A stretch of DNA of 64,000 bases, from positions 27,157,745-27,221,744 of the forward strand of contig OY848917.1 of the NCBI GenBank assembly GCA_963693285.1. The letters run 5' to 3'. The notes under the pieces are model-generated. The model searched no databases. It had not been told where the DNA came from and saw only the letters and a program-made list of their open reading frames with translations. The translations under genes and the position numbers were made by a program. The DNA comes from Xestospongia muta (taxonomy: Eukaryota; Porifera; Demospongiae; Haplosclerida; Petrosiidae). Positions within the stretch are counted from its first letter, which is position 1. Each line of letters starts with the position of its first letter. Shown here in pieces: positions 11,282 to 24,700 of this stretch.

Positions 11282-11879
11282 GATTACCTTTATATGATGT
11301 CTGTGAACTTGTTGTAGTAGCTTCATTATTTGTTATATATGTTGTAGAGTATCTCTTATCTGGACACTGGTTTGTCTAGTTTGACTAGCTAGGGACACCT
11401 TCCTTCATAGGATACAGGACATATTACAACTTTTGATATCAGACACTGTTCTTAGTATAGAGGTGTCCTCAATATAGAGATTGTATAATACACTGAGTAT
11501 TAGTATGGGACTAGAACAAGTATCCTAAATATAGGTGTTCTTATTGGGAAGTTACACATTATTACATGATATGTTTCAAGCTACCAATTTTAGTCAAGCT
11601 GAAAATTCTTTCTAAACTTATACTGGAGAAGGTATGAAAGTGGTTGACAGTTTAAATGGGGTGGTGGAATATAACAATCAGAGGAAGAAATTACCATTTA
11701 CCATTGTTTAGGGCAATGAATCAACATTTCTTGGAAGAAACAGATTACAAATCTCTTCAGTTTGATTAGGATTACCTTTGCTATACCAATATACATACCT
11801 CTCTAAATGATATCCTCAGCTGTCATTCTGGAGTTTTGGATCTGACTTGCGAAAATATTTGAATGTAAAGTCAAATTGA
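11282..11879. other. Spacer, no gene seen
   Basis: No coding pattern. Between 11,340 and 11,540 several diverged occurrences of GGACAC/GTGTCC within AT-rich DNA look like a decayed short repeat. The following 300 bases may be the eroded upstream part of the Gypsy relic. Confidence 0.35.
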
Positions 11880-12760
11880 AATTAATTCAGAAGTACATCC
11901 ACAGTTTTTTAAACCAAGATCTGTACTGAGGGAAAAGGTGGACAAAGACTTCGAGAGATTGTGAGAGGAGGGAACTATTGAACCAGTCAAATTTTCTAAT
12001 TGGGCTGCACCTCAAGTACTAGTTGTAAGGAGTGATGGATCAATCTAACATGCGTGGAGAGTATGAACTCATAATGCACATAAAAGAAAAAAATATAAAA
12101 ATATAAAAAAGATATTTATCAACTTCCACAAATTGAAGATTTATTTGCATCATTATCTGGAGGAAAAACATTCACCAAGTTAGACCTGTCCCATCCCTAC
12201 CAACAATTGTACTTAAAGGAAAACTCAAAGGAATACACTACTATCAACACCCATTAGGGACTTTTCCAATATAATCGTCTTCATTTTTGAATATCCACAG
12301 TCCTCTCAATTTTTCAGAGTACTGTGGACATGTTACTTCAAGGTTTGAACCATGTCTGTGTTTACGTATATTTTAATTTCAGGTGTGTACAAAACTGATC
12401 ATTTAAGGAGCTTGGAAGAGATTTTATCTTGACTGGAACAAGCAGGCATCCATCTCAAGTGAGACAAATGCACATTTCTGTCTCCTCAAGCTGAATATCA
12501 AAGTTATTTTTGGATAAAAGAGGCCTTCATCTTACTGACACAAAAGTGAAAGCTATATTAGTAGTTCCTTGACCAGAAAATATTGCTCAATTGAAGTCTT
12601 TTTAGGCCTGTTGAATTAAATTATTCTCCAAAGTCCTTACCAGAATTGACTACTACTCTGGCCTACTGAACTTTCTTTTGCAGAAGAAGTCTAAATGGTT
12701 GTGGGGTCCTTTCCAAGAGGCTTTTCGCAAAGCTGAGAACCATTTGAACTTTCCACGTTT
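11880..12760 (+). pseudogene. Ty3/Gypsy polymerase relic
   Basis: Broken frames read in the order expected for a Gypsy RT: HPQFFKPRSVLREKVDKDFE, EEGTIEPVKFSNWAAP, LVVRSDGSI, then a degraded palm region, GIHLK-DKCTFLSPQAEY (about 12,450), and near 12,690 KSKWLWGPFQEAFRKAE, which marks the RT/RNase H connection. Stops and frame changes are frequent, and no flanking LTRs were recognised. The integrase is missing here; a Gypsy integrase relic in the opposite orientation lies at 38,860-39,700 but is 26 kb away and need not be the same copy. Confidence 0.8.
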
Positions 12761-12773
12761 ACTGGTACATTTT

Positions 12774-12805
12774 GTCCGTATGTACATGTACATGTACATA
12801 CGGAC
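12774..12805. repeat. Perfect 32-base palindrome
   Basis: GTCCGTATGTACATGT and its exact reverse complement directly abut with no loop. It sits at the downstream limit of the readable Gypsy relic. Its role is unknown; it may be a chance product of a TGTACA run or a target for hairpin-mediated breakage. Confidence 0.9.
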
Positions 12806-13260
12806 ATATTCATACAAAACATATAAAAGCTACTAACACACAAATATACTTTACTAGGTACTAAGCAAAAATATAGTAATAAAAAATAATACCATGAATA
12901 CAAAAAAGATTATATATTTGTTTTAATATAAAAAGGCTATATATTATGTAATAAATATACTTAAATGTTTATAAGTACATAATATAAGAGTAATATAAGT
13001 AGGTGGGACTTCATTTTCTGAGGGGGAGTAGCAATACGTATGACATGAGGGAATTAGTTATTTACAAGTAAACAGATCAAAGTGAAAGTGGTCATATCAA
13101 AAGGAGGTGTGGTCAGATTGGAAATGTTTTAAATATGTCACATATATCAGAATCTTGTGAGCATTCGATCAAGTACTCAGAGGAATATGGGTGTGGTCTT
13201 GTACGGAATAGGATAAGAGAAAGGAGGGTGAAGGTGATGGGGAAATAAAGGTATACTTAC

Positions 13261-13395
13261 TGATAAAAAGTCTTGAGCATCTTGATTCACTCTAGATAAA
13301 GTATTAATCCATGATTTTGGAGGAACAACTTTGAAATATTTGTGTGAAATTGGTGTCATTGGTGTCCATTCTTTCATAAAGGAATACCTATTATA
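13261..13395 (-). CDS. Isolated putative exon, unknown protein
   Basis: On the minus strand a pyrimidine-rich CTCTCTTTAG acceptor precedes an open 135-base segment ending at a GTAAGT donor, exactly 45 codons. It contains MKEWTPMTPISHKYFKVVPP and then KSWINTLSRVNQDAQDFLS. The composition looks like real protein. The part around KSWI to QDFLS faintly recalls the N-terminal region of archaemetzincins, but I would not assign it on that. I could not find convincing neighbouring exons on either side, so this is a gene fragment or a gene whose other exons escaped me. Confidence 0.4.
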
Positions 13396-13614
13396 CTAAA
13401 GAGAGAGAGACCAAGTAAGTTTTAAACAAGAATAAACTCTTACTAATAAGTGTGTATATTACTTTAATAGAATAAATATGACAAATAATTTCTTAAATAT
13501 TTTTTGATATAATTATTAAAAATTTGGTAATCTGTTATTCTTATGAAGATTTCACTAGTGTAACTTTACTAAAAAATTATCAAATGTACCATTGAGTAAC
13601 AACCTAGAGATAGA

Positions 13615-13719
<105 letters not shown>

Positions 13720-14732
13720 AAGCCATAGCTAGCTATATAAACAGCAGTGCACCAGTACAAATGGGGTTTAGTCCTACAAGGAAGTCATCATTATAATAAG
13801 TAGTAGTAAAAGTAACCACAGGTAGTTGCCATTATACAGTGCCCTATCACAGAAACCTAAAAAATCCCCAGAACTCCAATGTAGGTTTCACAACTGTTGC
13901 AGTGTACATAACAGGAAATCTGTTAAGCTGCACCAACTTTATACTTTAGATAAAATTATTTCACCCTCTTAGCCATATTGAGTCAAATATTAGTTATGAT
14001 AACATCATGACAGTCCAGCCTATATCTCCTTTATGTGGCTACTTAGGTAACCAAACTAATAATGACCAACCAACATCAAATATTCTGAGTGCTTGAGGGT
14101 TGTTTGAAAGAAACCCATCACAACAAGTAAAAATAACTTACTACAAAATCTAGATCTCTAGATATTGAGTTTTTAAGGACTAACACTTGAATACTTGATA
14201 ACAATGGGCAACTACAAGATTAATAGAAAAGGTTTCGATGATTGTTCAATGGAATATACGTATGATGTTTTTTGAGGGTCTTGTGTTGGTCGGACAGAAC
14301 TAAATAAAATTTAGAATTAGTGAATAATTCTGTTGCTTTGTAAGCACAGGAGAGCATACATAACATCTTGTAACTTCAACTAATACATCAATAGAAATAA
14401 CTCTAGTGATATCAATCTAGATTTATAATTTAAATTATAATTGTTGATATAAACTTGGTAGCCTGACTTTGATTATGTTCAAAAGTTTAAGATCCTTATT
14501 AAGATGTGGGTATAAAACTTGTGAATAGCAACATACCTAAGAGCGAAATATGGTATACAAAGTTAGCTTGATCTCAGGAGAAATGAATAGATGATGTTAT
14601 TCTTCTGACAAAATGTAGAGATTTACATGTTCTTGACACAATATTTTCATAATGTTTCCATCCCTAGTTTGCCTAATAATATTTTTTGATGAATCATGAA
14701 ACATATATAATATATGAACTTCAACTCTTTAC

Positions 14733-14966
14733 CTGACCTTAGCGATGCTGGTTGAAAACAGTCTTCTGTGAAATTGTCACTACACACACATAACTAACAC
14801 CAAGTTCCTTCAATTGTATTCGGGTTCTCTGGATTTGCTTAATCCATTTTATTCTCAGCATCACATCACTTGGAAATTGAAAACAGCTTTCTTCTTTTCT
14901 ATAAATAATCAGCAACAACATAATTCTTCCCATTGCAACTAGCACACATGAAACACGTGACGTCAT
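14733..14966 (-). pseudogene. THAP-type zinc finger exon with a frameshift
   Basis: THAP domains are DNA-binding C2CH zinc fingers. On the minus strand the middle reads CFQFPSDVMLRIKWIKQIQR, the THAP FPxD...KW segment. The zinc-binding end CSDNFTEDCFQPASL is present but two bases out of frame, after a TGTGTG run that looks like replication slippage. The beginning (CNGKNYV) is also in another frame. A GTAAAG donor follows directly, as in a first exon. The start ATG at 14,966 overlaps a CpG-containing CACGTGACGT box. It could be a real gene with sequencing errors, but two frame breaks in 230 bases make a pseudogene more likely. It lies head to head with the ankyrin gene, 750 bp away. Confidence 0.55.
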
Positions 14967-15712
14967 TTATTGACTCCTCCTACAAAAGGAAGCAAATCAT
15001 ATACAGCGCAAATTGTTTTTCACTTTTCCTGCAGTTCAAGGGCGTTGTCGTATTATTAAGGGACAATTCGTGAATAATAAGTTATTTTGAGTGCAATAAA
15101 CAATATTTTGTCAAAACTGTCTTTTCATTGGAGTTTTCCGTTAAGAAAGAGACATACCATTGACTTAGTTGGTAAGTAATATAAAGTACAAGTTAATTAG
15201 TAATACTTTGTGTGGATAACATGAGTCATAGGTCATATTAACACTTGCAGTATTACAGTGTTTACTTGTTGACTACATACACGAGATATGTTACTTTCTA
15301 CAAACATCTGAGTGGATATTTAGGGAGGAAGTATGTCTCTTTGCATATCTTTGAAGATTGGTAGCAATACAGTCTTTATACCAGTTACAAAGATAACTAA
15401 TATACTGATTAGTTCAATTGAAATAGTATCAGTCTCTTGCTTATGGTCCCCTTCAAATATTGGGCGACAAAATACAAATATTACATTTTGACAGCTTTAT
15501 ACAAATTGAGTTAGACTGGTTTGGTTTTGTGGTAAGTTAGGATGGGCTTACATCATACTGATAACTCTATGATAACCAATACCTTGGCTGAAATGGCACA
15601 ATGCTTTTTATAGTAACATATCTAAGACATTGTGTTAGTATAATTGATATGTATACATTTGTATCTAATGTTCTATTAGAGGCCAAATCATTTGTACCAA
15701 CCTCACCTGGCA

Positions 15713-18700
15713 ATGGCAGCTCAGCTTTCAAAAGATGAGTCAAAAAAGATTGTAAGTTTATTAGTGCATAATACAATATGCTACATGTGTTAGTGTAGAA
15801 CATTCCATATTATTATTAAGCAGAGCAGTACTTAATATGTAAAGATGCGGGCCAGAAAAAAAATGGTCATTGCATTCGATCAATTATAATTTATAGCATT
15901 TAAATGACTGGTAAAGTTGACTAATTACATCTTTATATAGCTAGCTAGTAATTTTTTTTCAAAATGGAAAACTAGGAACTAGCTAAAAAACCAAATTGTT
16001 CTTCTTCTATGTCCTATACTTGTGTATACACAGCTTCCTCATAACATCAAGTGATAGTTTCATGCAAGTTAAAGCTTTTTAGTTGAGTAACATTTTATCT
16101 GATTCTGTTTAGTCTTGTGGTTGTTGGTTATTAGCAGCATCAAGAGTTCTGGGAATTTTTTAAGGTTTCTGTGTCAGGATCACTGTATAATAGCAACTAC
16201 TTGTGTTTATGTCATAATTATTCACACTATTAAGATACATTAATTTACAACTGAAAATGCTCATTACCACCTGGTGAATACTATTAAATATGTGATAATT
16301 ATTCACACTATAAGATATATTAATTTATAACTGAGGATGCTCATTACCACATGGTATTGATACATGGTATTTACCATGATTTTAAAAGAAATTATAGGGA
16401 TTGCAATGCCAAAAGTACTGAAAAAAGATGGGGAGTGATGTAATAATCCCTATATAACTACACTATAAAAATGAATATATTATTTTAACAGCTAATTTGT
16501 ACTTTACTTGGGTGGATTACTATGGAATCTAGCTACAGAATATCTTTGAATTATTCACTCACTGTATAACTTGTTGATATGTACACAACATACCAATAAA
16601 TAATGTAGTGAGTAATTCGTATGAATTCTATATTCCATAGTAATCCATCCATGTAATGTACAAATTAGTTGTTTAAATGACGTATACACTTTTACAGTGT
16701 AGCAGTGACAAAGATAGATAGATATGTTATTTTAATTTGCATTAAGAGCGAGTAAAACTGTACTGGAAATTGTGTATCTTTGTTTTAATATATCAATTGT
16801 TATTCCAAATTCATGTCACTCATTAGTTATGGTGAATAAGAAACCTAAAAAGATCTACAATGTACATACACATGTATTGGTTTCCTCATATTTGTTAATT
16901 AGTTGTCTAGACTAATGACTCTAATTTGAACTGTACAATCAATAACATAGTTCTAACTAAATTCAATTCCATATATGGCTATATATAGATAGTTAATGTA
17001 TGCTATACATTAAGCGTATAAACATTACATTTAATGGAGTTTCTTAGTAAGTACTCATATATAGTTACTTTTAATGTGTCACAAATCTATTCATACATAA
17101 CTCTAGTAAATCCATATCTTTACAAAAACTTTGTATATTGTGTATTTGACCTGTCTTATTGTTTTTATTAGTCTCATACATTATAAGTAGTTGTGTATGA
17201 TTTACTATTGTTAAAGGTAATGACTTGTTTTATTAATATATAGGACTTTGAACTTTGGGAGTCTTCTAAATATGGACGCTTAAAAAAAGTCAAACAAGCC
17301 CTTCAGAGAGGAGCTGACTTCAAGTATCATCGATGGGTAAGATCCTATTAATTTATGTTTGTTATTATTTAAGTAATTTATTGAAAATATGTATATTTAA
17401 TAAGTATTAAAAACTTTTATTTCTATTTATCACACCTAGCTTTTAGTTAAAAACTTTCGCCTTTATGTAATTTAGTAATTAATATTCTATTTATTTGCTG
17501 AATTAGTATCCACAAATAATAACATGATCTTTACATGTAGTAATGTTAAATTTGTGTTATTATTTAATTGAATGAAATCCATTATATTGTGTGATATAAT
17601 GTTTTAATTAATGATACATATCAATGTAAAGTAATAGTTTGTATTATGTATATGCAGATATGTAATTGGGTTTAATTTCATGTATTAAAATGTCTGTTTA
17701 TTATTTAGGGTAGATCACCTCATACTGTAGCTTACCTCAATGGTCATAGCACAATTGTAGAGGTCTTGGAAAATGCAGGTGCTACTCCTGATTATGTAAG
17801 TTATACATAAATGTAGTTGAGGTCAATATTTTGTATAACTCGTGTTTGATTGTTACATTGATATTGTGTTATGTACATATACATACTTGCATTTAAATAT
17901 TTTCTATTTATTACCCAAATCCTTATACACATAGCAATACTTTTAATGGATAATTATTATGACATTTACTGATATAATTGTTGTGTACCTATGTTCTGTT
18001 TTTCTTAACACTGTCGTTTTTTTAATATTAGTTTCTATAGCTAGTAACTATAATGAAAACAGTAGTTTAAAGCATATCATGTAACACTAAGTACAACAGT
18101 GTTATCAATTGACTTTTGCAAAGAAATGTTGAGAGATTGAATAAACTATTGTATTACACAGTAGTCACATCCAGATTTTTTTGCTAAGAAGTTTCAGAAT
18201 TAAATATAATTATGGCAGTAATGTTATTAGCTTTGTTGTTGTATTGGAGTGAACAGTGAACATGCTTTAGTACTTTTCTTAAATAAGTTAGAAGGCTAAA
18301 TTAAGCCATATCAATATTAGGAGCTGTTTATATAATAGACATGGTATTCATTTTGATAGAGAAATTATAGCATTCTACATTCAAAATAATGAGAAGCCAT
18401 CTGTGTGATATAGAATAAATAGCCTACCTTTAAAGTTTATAAATATTTATAGAATAACTACTAGAGCGGTTGTTATAAAGTACATGTATTTAAAAACCTT
18501 AGAAATTAAGAGATTTGTTATGCTTATCACAATTACTAGCAATTAAACTTAATGCTTGTATATACTGTTGTATTTATTATCATTATGTACATTATCTGTA
18601 TTTACTTGTTATGATTTCTTAGAATGAGATTATGTTGGAAGCTGTTGCCAAAGGAGTAGTAGATAAAATGAAAGAGGCTATAAAGAAGAATGCTAATATC

Positions 18701-21700
18701 AATGGACAAAACCCAGATGTAAGTTTACCTTATTAAAATAAATGATTCTTCTTTAATAAAGGATAATTCATTAATAAGTTTATTTATAAACAGTATAATA
18801 TTATCACGAGTATCCAGATATACCAGACTTAGTGCTTTGAAAAGTAAAATTTTTGATTGTCATAAAACACTTAAAACCTAAGGAGCTATGCTGTATATTC
18901 ACATGATGATGAAAACTCTAGGACATTAGAAAAGCAGAGTCTGATACTCAAAGCCACAGTGTAGTATAAGAATCCACTGTGCAATTTGTAACTTTTCTTT
19001 TATGTTATGTTATTAAACAAGGCACAGACACAATAAATGTACTAATAAATGGTGAGTTAACATTTTATTGTGCCAGTTAAGATATCAAATGTCTTCAATA
19101 CAACTGTTTCCTTGACAGTCAAAGTATCATAAGCACAATTCATTTTGACAGTCATAGATTGTTAACACTACGTTGAATGAAACCTACTATTTATCTGTTT
19201 TTATCAGTAACTAAGTATTTTTCTCTTTTGTTTGGTCTTTCAACCTTTTATTGTAGTTAAATGAGTAGACATTAGCTCCTTACTAAAGTATGGTCAGGAT
19301 GAGTTTAGGTTTTCAGTTATACTTGTTAGAGTTTACAGTGGTGAATGACAAGATCATGAGCTGATAAAGCTCATTGAACAAACTCAAAGTAACTTGAATG
19401 AAAATCAATGAGAGACAGCGTATGAGAGAGAACAACAACGAACAAAAGAATCAGTTACTTATATAGTACATAAACAATTCTAGAAAGTTCTACAGTAACA
19501 TGTGCAAAAGGAACCTTCTAGACTTAATCATACAAAGGTTAAGTACTATCAAAACAATATTATAAGTGACAAACAATCAGTTAACAAGTGTCCATTTCCA
19601 ATAATACTATTTTCAATATCAAAACTACTAGTCACTAATCTATTTAGTATTGTCTTAATAATAATTATTTATAATACTGTATAAGAGTTAGCTGCTAGGA
19701 GGTAGTTAGTTGGTTATTATAAAACCACAAAACCACAATGTAAACAAAACATAATATTTTAGAGTATCACTATAAATGTTGATATGATATGAATACTCTC
19801 ACTATAAATGATGCAACATACCTTGTAATGATTTAGTTTGTAGTATTTATCGTTTAGAGTTTTCATTAACTTTAAAGTTAGCAAATTTCTAAGCTTTTAC
19901 TATCTACATACCTAATTAAACAATTTTGTTGTATTGCTGTAATAGACAAGCAATTAGACCAAGTCTGTCATCAACAAAGTCATTGCTACATCAGTGTACA
20001 AATATATTTTAAAACTGTTACTTACTCTATTGTTTGATGTCAACCATTGCTGTGATATCTTCACTATACTGTATCTGATATACTTATATTCTCTAACTCT
20101 AGTATTTAAATTATAGTAGTCAATTTTCATTTACATTCTTTGCTATTTTATTATTAGGATCAGTGGACAGCTTTACATTATGCTTCACGTCATGGTAAAA
20201 CTGAGATAGTCCAATTTCTTTTAGAATCAAATGCAGATCCTAATATTTGTAACAAGGTCAGTGTGTATTGTATATAGTTTGTATTTCATTTATTTTCTCT
20301 GCTACATGTATATATATGTAGTACTATCTGTCTAGTAGGGCAGAGTATAGATCAATGTCACATGACAAGTGCACCATTTTCACTCCATGCATTTGGTAAT
20401 TAAGTCTGAATGTGTGAGACAAAGGTTTCATCTTTTAACTTCTAAAGATATATAACCAATTATTAATATAACCGGAAAAGCAAGCTTTAAGCTACCCACT
20501 CAATATATGATATATATGAAATAAACCTGATCAGTCTTAAGATTGTTTTGGACAATGTGTGTATATATATCTATATATCTCCAATTTGAACAATTATAAT
20601 CTGTTATTGTTATTAAATATTTATTTCTTTTATAGTGGGGACATAGTCCACTTTATATAGCATTCTGGAATAATAAACATAACATTGTTGAGCTCTTATG
20701 TTCTTTTGGAGCAAGAGATATGGACCAAGTTAGAAATGTAAGTGATGAATATAATCATATATTTACTGTATATGATGACATGGACATAATGATCTTACAT
20801 ATTATGAAAATTACAAACATGACCTAATTATATATGGGTACATGTCACAGTTATATTATAATATTTGTTTTAACAGGATGACTTACTTTTGACTGCAGCT
20901 AACAATGGTGATATAGAAAAAGTAACTCAAGCACTTACATTAGGTGCTAATGTCAACGTTCGTCATTATAAGAAGGTTAGTACATTAATTATATAGTAGT
21001 TCACCATGTGGTAATGACTATTCTCAGTTGTAAATTAATTTATCATGTGGTAATGAGTATTCTTAGTTGTAAATTAATGTATCTTAATAGTGTATCTTAA
21101 TAGACTATTACTTGTACTAATTTAATATTGTAATACCATGATTTTAATAATTTTTCAAATCTGTAGTTTTCAATGATAGAGCAAACAGCTGCAATACTAA
21201 CACAGCCAAAAATGTCTTAAGAGAGTTATTTAAATTTTAATCTTGATTTCATTTTAATATTTGGTCCATTTTATCATGGGTGTGTGTTACAATATTCTAT
21301 GAATTTTTATGCTATTATAATCAATAACAAATACTTGTGTACTTCCTTTAGGATCAGCAAGCAGCTGTGCATGTAGCTTCAAGGGGAGGTCATTGTGATA
21401 TTGTACAGTTACTGTTAAATAGCAATGCAGATCCCAATATTTGTGACAAGGTCAGTATATCATGTGTTTAGATTATTATATATTACTAGTCAGTATTTAA
21501 TCAGGTACACAGTAAAAGTGCCTATGTAAGGATGGTCCTGATTGTCCATTGAGATGTATTGGCAGAAAACAATGAATATATCACTCAAAAATGATCATAG
21601 CCTTTCGATTCTTTGCAGTGCAATCCTTTTTATAATAATTCTTTTACTATTACTCAATTATATGTTAAGACAAGGTTTCTAAGCATCACAGACACAATTG

Positions 21701-24700
21701 GTCAAATCCCGAATTTGTTCATCTCTCTGGCTCTGCTCTTGCCTTAGCCTTGTACCCAGGTGTTTCCTTGTGTATGCGTGTAATTGTTGTAATTTATGCA
21801 ATATAATAAAATCATAATTATGACATTTTAATGGAAATGAATCAATGGGCTATGTTTATATTGATGACTTGTTATTGACTATGTCTGTTTAAACATGGCT
21901 TCAAACAATCAAGTTTGTCATTTGTGCAGAGATTTGAAGATTCTAGTTTTAATATCAGAGAAACTAACTGTAATATCAACACAACTAAATGCATGTTAGG
22001 ACACTTTTTATAATTTTAACCTTGTTTAATTTTAATATGTGGTTTACTTTGTCAATTAAATTTTAAAGCTATTAAAATCAACTATAAGTACTTCCTTTAG
22101 GAACTGAAAACAGCTCTTCATCTGGCCTCAAAAAGAGGTCACCGTGATATCGTACAGCTATTGGTAAACTCTAATGCAGATCTCAATATTGGTGACATGG
22201 TCAGTGTATATTGTGTATAGAGATTACTACATGTTACTAGATTTAAATCAGTATTTAATAGAAATAGAATGTTATGGAAAATGGAGTGACATGTATTTGT
22301 CAACACTAAAAATGGAGAAAGAAATGACTTGAGATGTAGTCTAAAACCATATTAGACTAAAGTTATATAATTTTAATACAGTTGATAATTATTGTGTGGT
22401 TATACGAAACATATGTGGGCATGAGTTGTAATACTTGCTTTGTGTGTAAGTTTGTGTGTCTCTCTGTCTGTACCAAGCCCACAAACAATGCAGTAGAGTT
22501 TATCAATCCCCAAAATTTCTGTGTGTACAATATGCAATTATGTACGTTTTCATAGTGTGAATTTTCCTATCAAGAGATATTCTTAGAAAGCCATTTTTAT
22601 GCATAATTAATATTAATGGAAGAACGAATGAGAACGGAGATGATTGCTTTACTTGCTGAGGCTTGGTAGAAGAGTATTGTTTCCTGTCACCATGCATGTT
22701 TTGCTTTAACAAAGAGCTAATATCCTGTTGGGTGTAAAGCAACTAGGTTCAATGTTTGACTTATAAGCTATTTTCTGTTGGAAATGTATGTGAGTCAAGT
22801 GCTTAATAATCAGCCTTCAATACATAACAAACACGTAACAAACATTATTATATAATTGCACACTTTTTAAATCACAATTTGGCAAAGTACTCATGAATAT
22901 TGTTCTGTCTTTGATTCATTACTTACTCTCTTATGGTTCTTCACAATATCGTGAACAGTGGAATTACCGATCACATACACTTTAGCTATGCTTTGTAAGG
23001 TCCTTCCTTTTTTTGGCAAATTCACAGATTTTTAGTTTATTGTGAATACTCAAGTCTAGTCACTTTCTTTTACGAGACGCAATCTCACTAGCCATGATTA
23101 CACACGTACACGTGCAATAATTATAAGGTATGTCTGATGGGTGTGTCAGCCAGCAAGACATTCGGTTAATCGACATGTTTGGTTGAATGAAGTTCGGATA
23201 AGCGATGTTCTACTGTAGTCATATTTTCATTCATATTCTTTGCTGTTTTGATTATTAGGATCAGTGGACAGCTTTACATTATGCTGCAAGTAATGGTCAC
23301 ACTGAGACTGTTCAATTTCTTTTAAAGTCAAATGCAGATCCTAACATTTGTAACAAGGTCAGTGTGTATTATGTACAGTTTGTATTTCACTTGTTTTCTC
23401 TACTACTTGTACATATATGTAGTACTACCTGTCTAGTAGAACAGGATATAGATTAATACCAATGTGACAAGGATAATTAAGTTAACCCTTTTCATGCCAT
23501 ACAATTTTTTCATAAACGTATGTAGGTATGACAATGTAGTTCTTGTTGTGTTGCATCTTTTAACTTAATGTGATAGAACTTATCTAATTGTTAATATGAC
23601 TAGTTTAATTAAGCTATACAGTGGTCATTCCAAAATTAATATTTTTTGAGAAAAGAAAAGTAACAATTGAAAAATAATTTGATATGTCATAAACTTTTTA
23701 TCATTAAACAGTTTTTTACAAACTTATTTACATATAGGTTTGGATTGGCTTACCAATTAATAACCATCTATTATTTTATTATTACTACATCTTTGAACCA
23801 TTATTATACTGTAAATTTGGCTTCTTGTTTGCCTACTGTATTTATTACTATACAAATGTATATCTAGCATAGAGTAGATCAGGCTAAAGTCACTTGTGTT
23901 TGATTTACAATGAGTTTGTAGATCAAAATTTAAAATGTGCAATTTTATGTTAGATTGGTCACTTCTGTAGAAGTTTAACGTAACAATTTGTAAAACATTG
24001 ATCTGTTCTTACATGAAGTAAACCTGATCAGTCCTTAGATTGTTTCGGACAATGTGTGTATAAATTTCTATACATGTTCACTTTAATAATTTTCATCTAT
24101 TGTTATTATTAAACTATTTATTTTATTTTATAGTGGGGACAAAGTCCACTTTATTTAGCATTCTGGAAAGGTCATGATAACATTGTTGAGCTCTTGTGTT
24201 CTTTTGGAGCAAGAGATATGGACCAAGTTAGAAATGTAAGTGATGAATATAATAATATATTTACTGTATATGATGACATGGACATAGCAATTTTACATAT
24301 TATAATAAAATATAAACATGACCTATTTATATATGGGTACATATCACAGTTATATTATATTATTTGTTTTAACAGGATGACTTACTTTTGACTGCAGCTA
24401 ATAATGGTGATATAGAAAAAGTAACTCAAGCACTTACATTAGGTGCTAATGTCAATGTTTGTCATTATAAGAAGGTTAGTAAATTGATAATATAGTAGTT
24501 CACCATGTGGTAATGACTATTCTCAGTTGTAAAATAATTTATCATGTGGTAATGAGTATTCGTAGTTGTAAATTAATGTATCTTAATAGACTATTACTTG
24601 TACTAATCTAATATTGTAATACCATGATTTTAATAATTTTTCAAATCTCTAGTTTTCAATGATGCTGATTAAATATTAATAATTTTTTTGTTAGTGTTTA

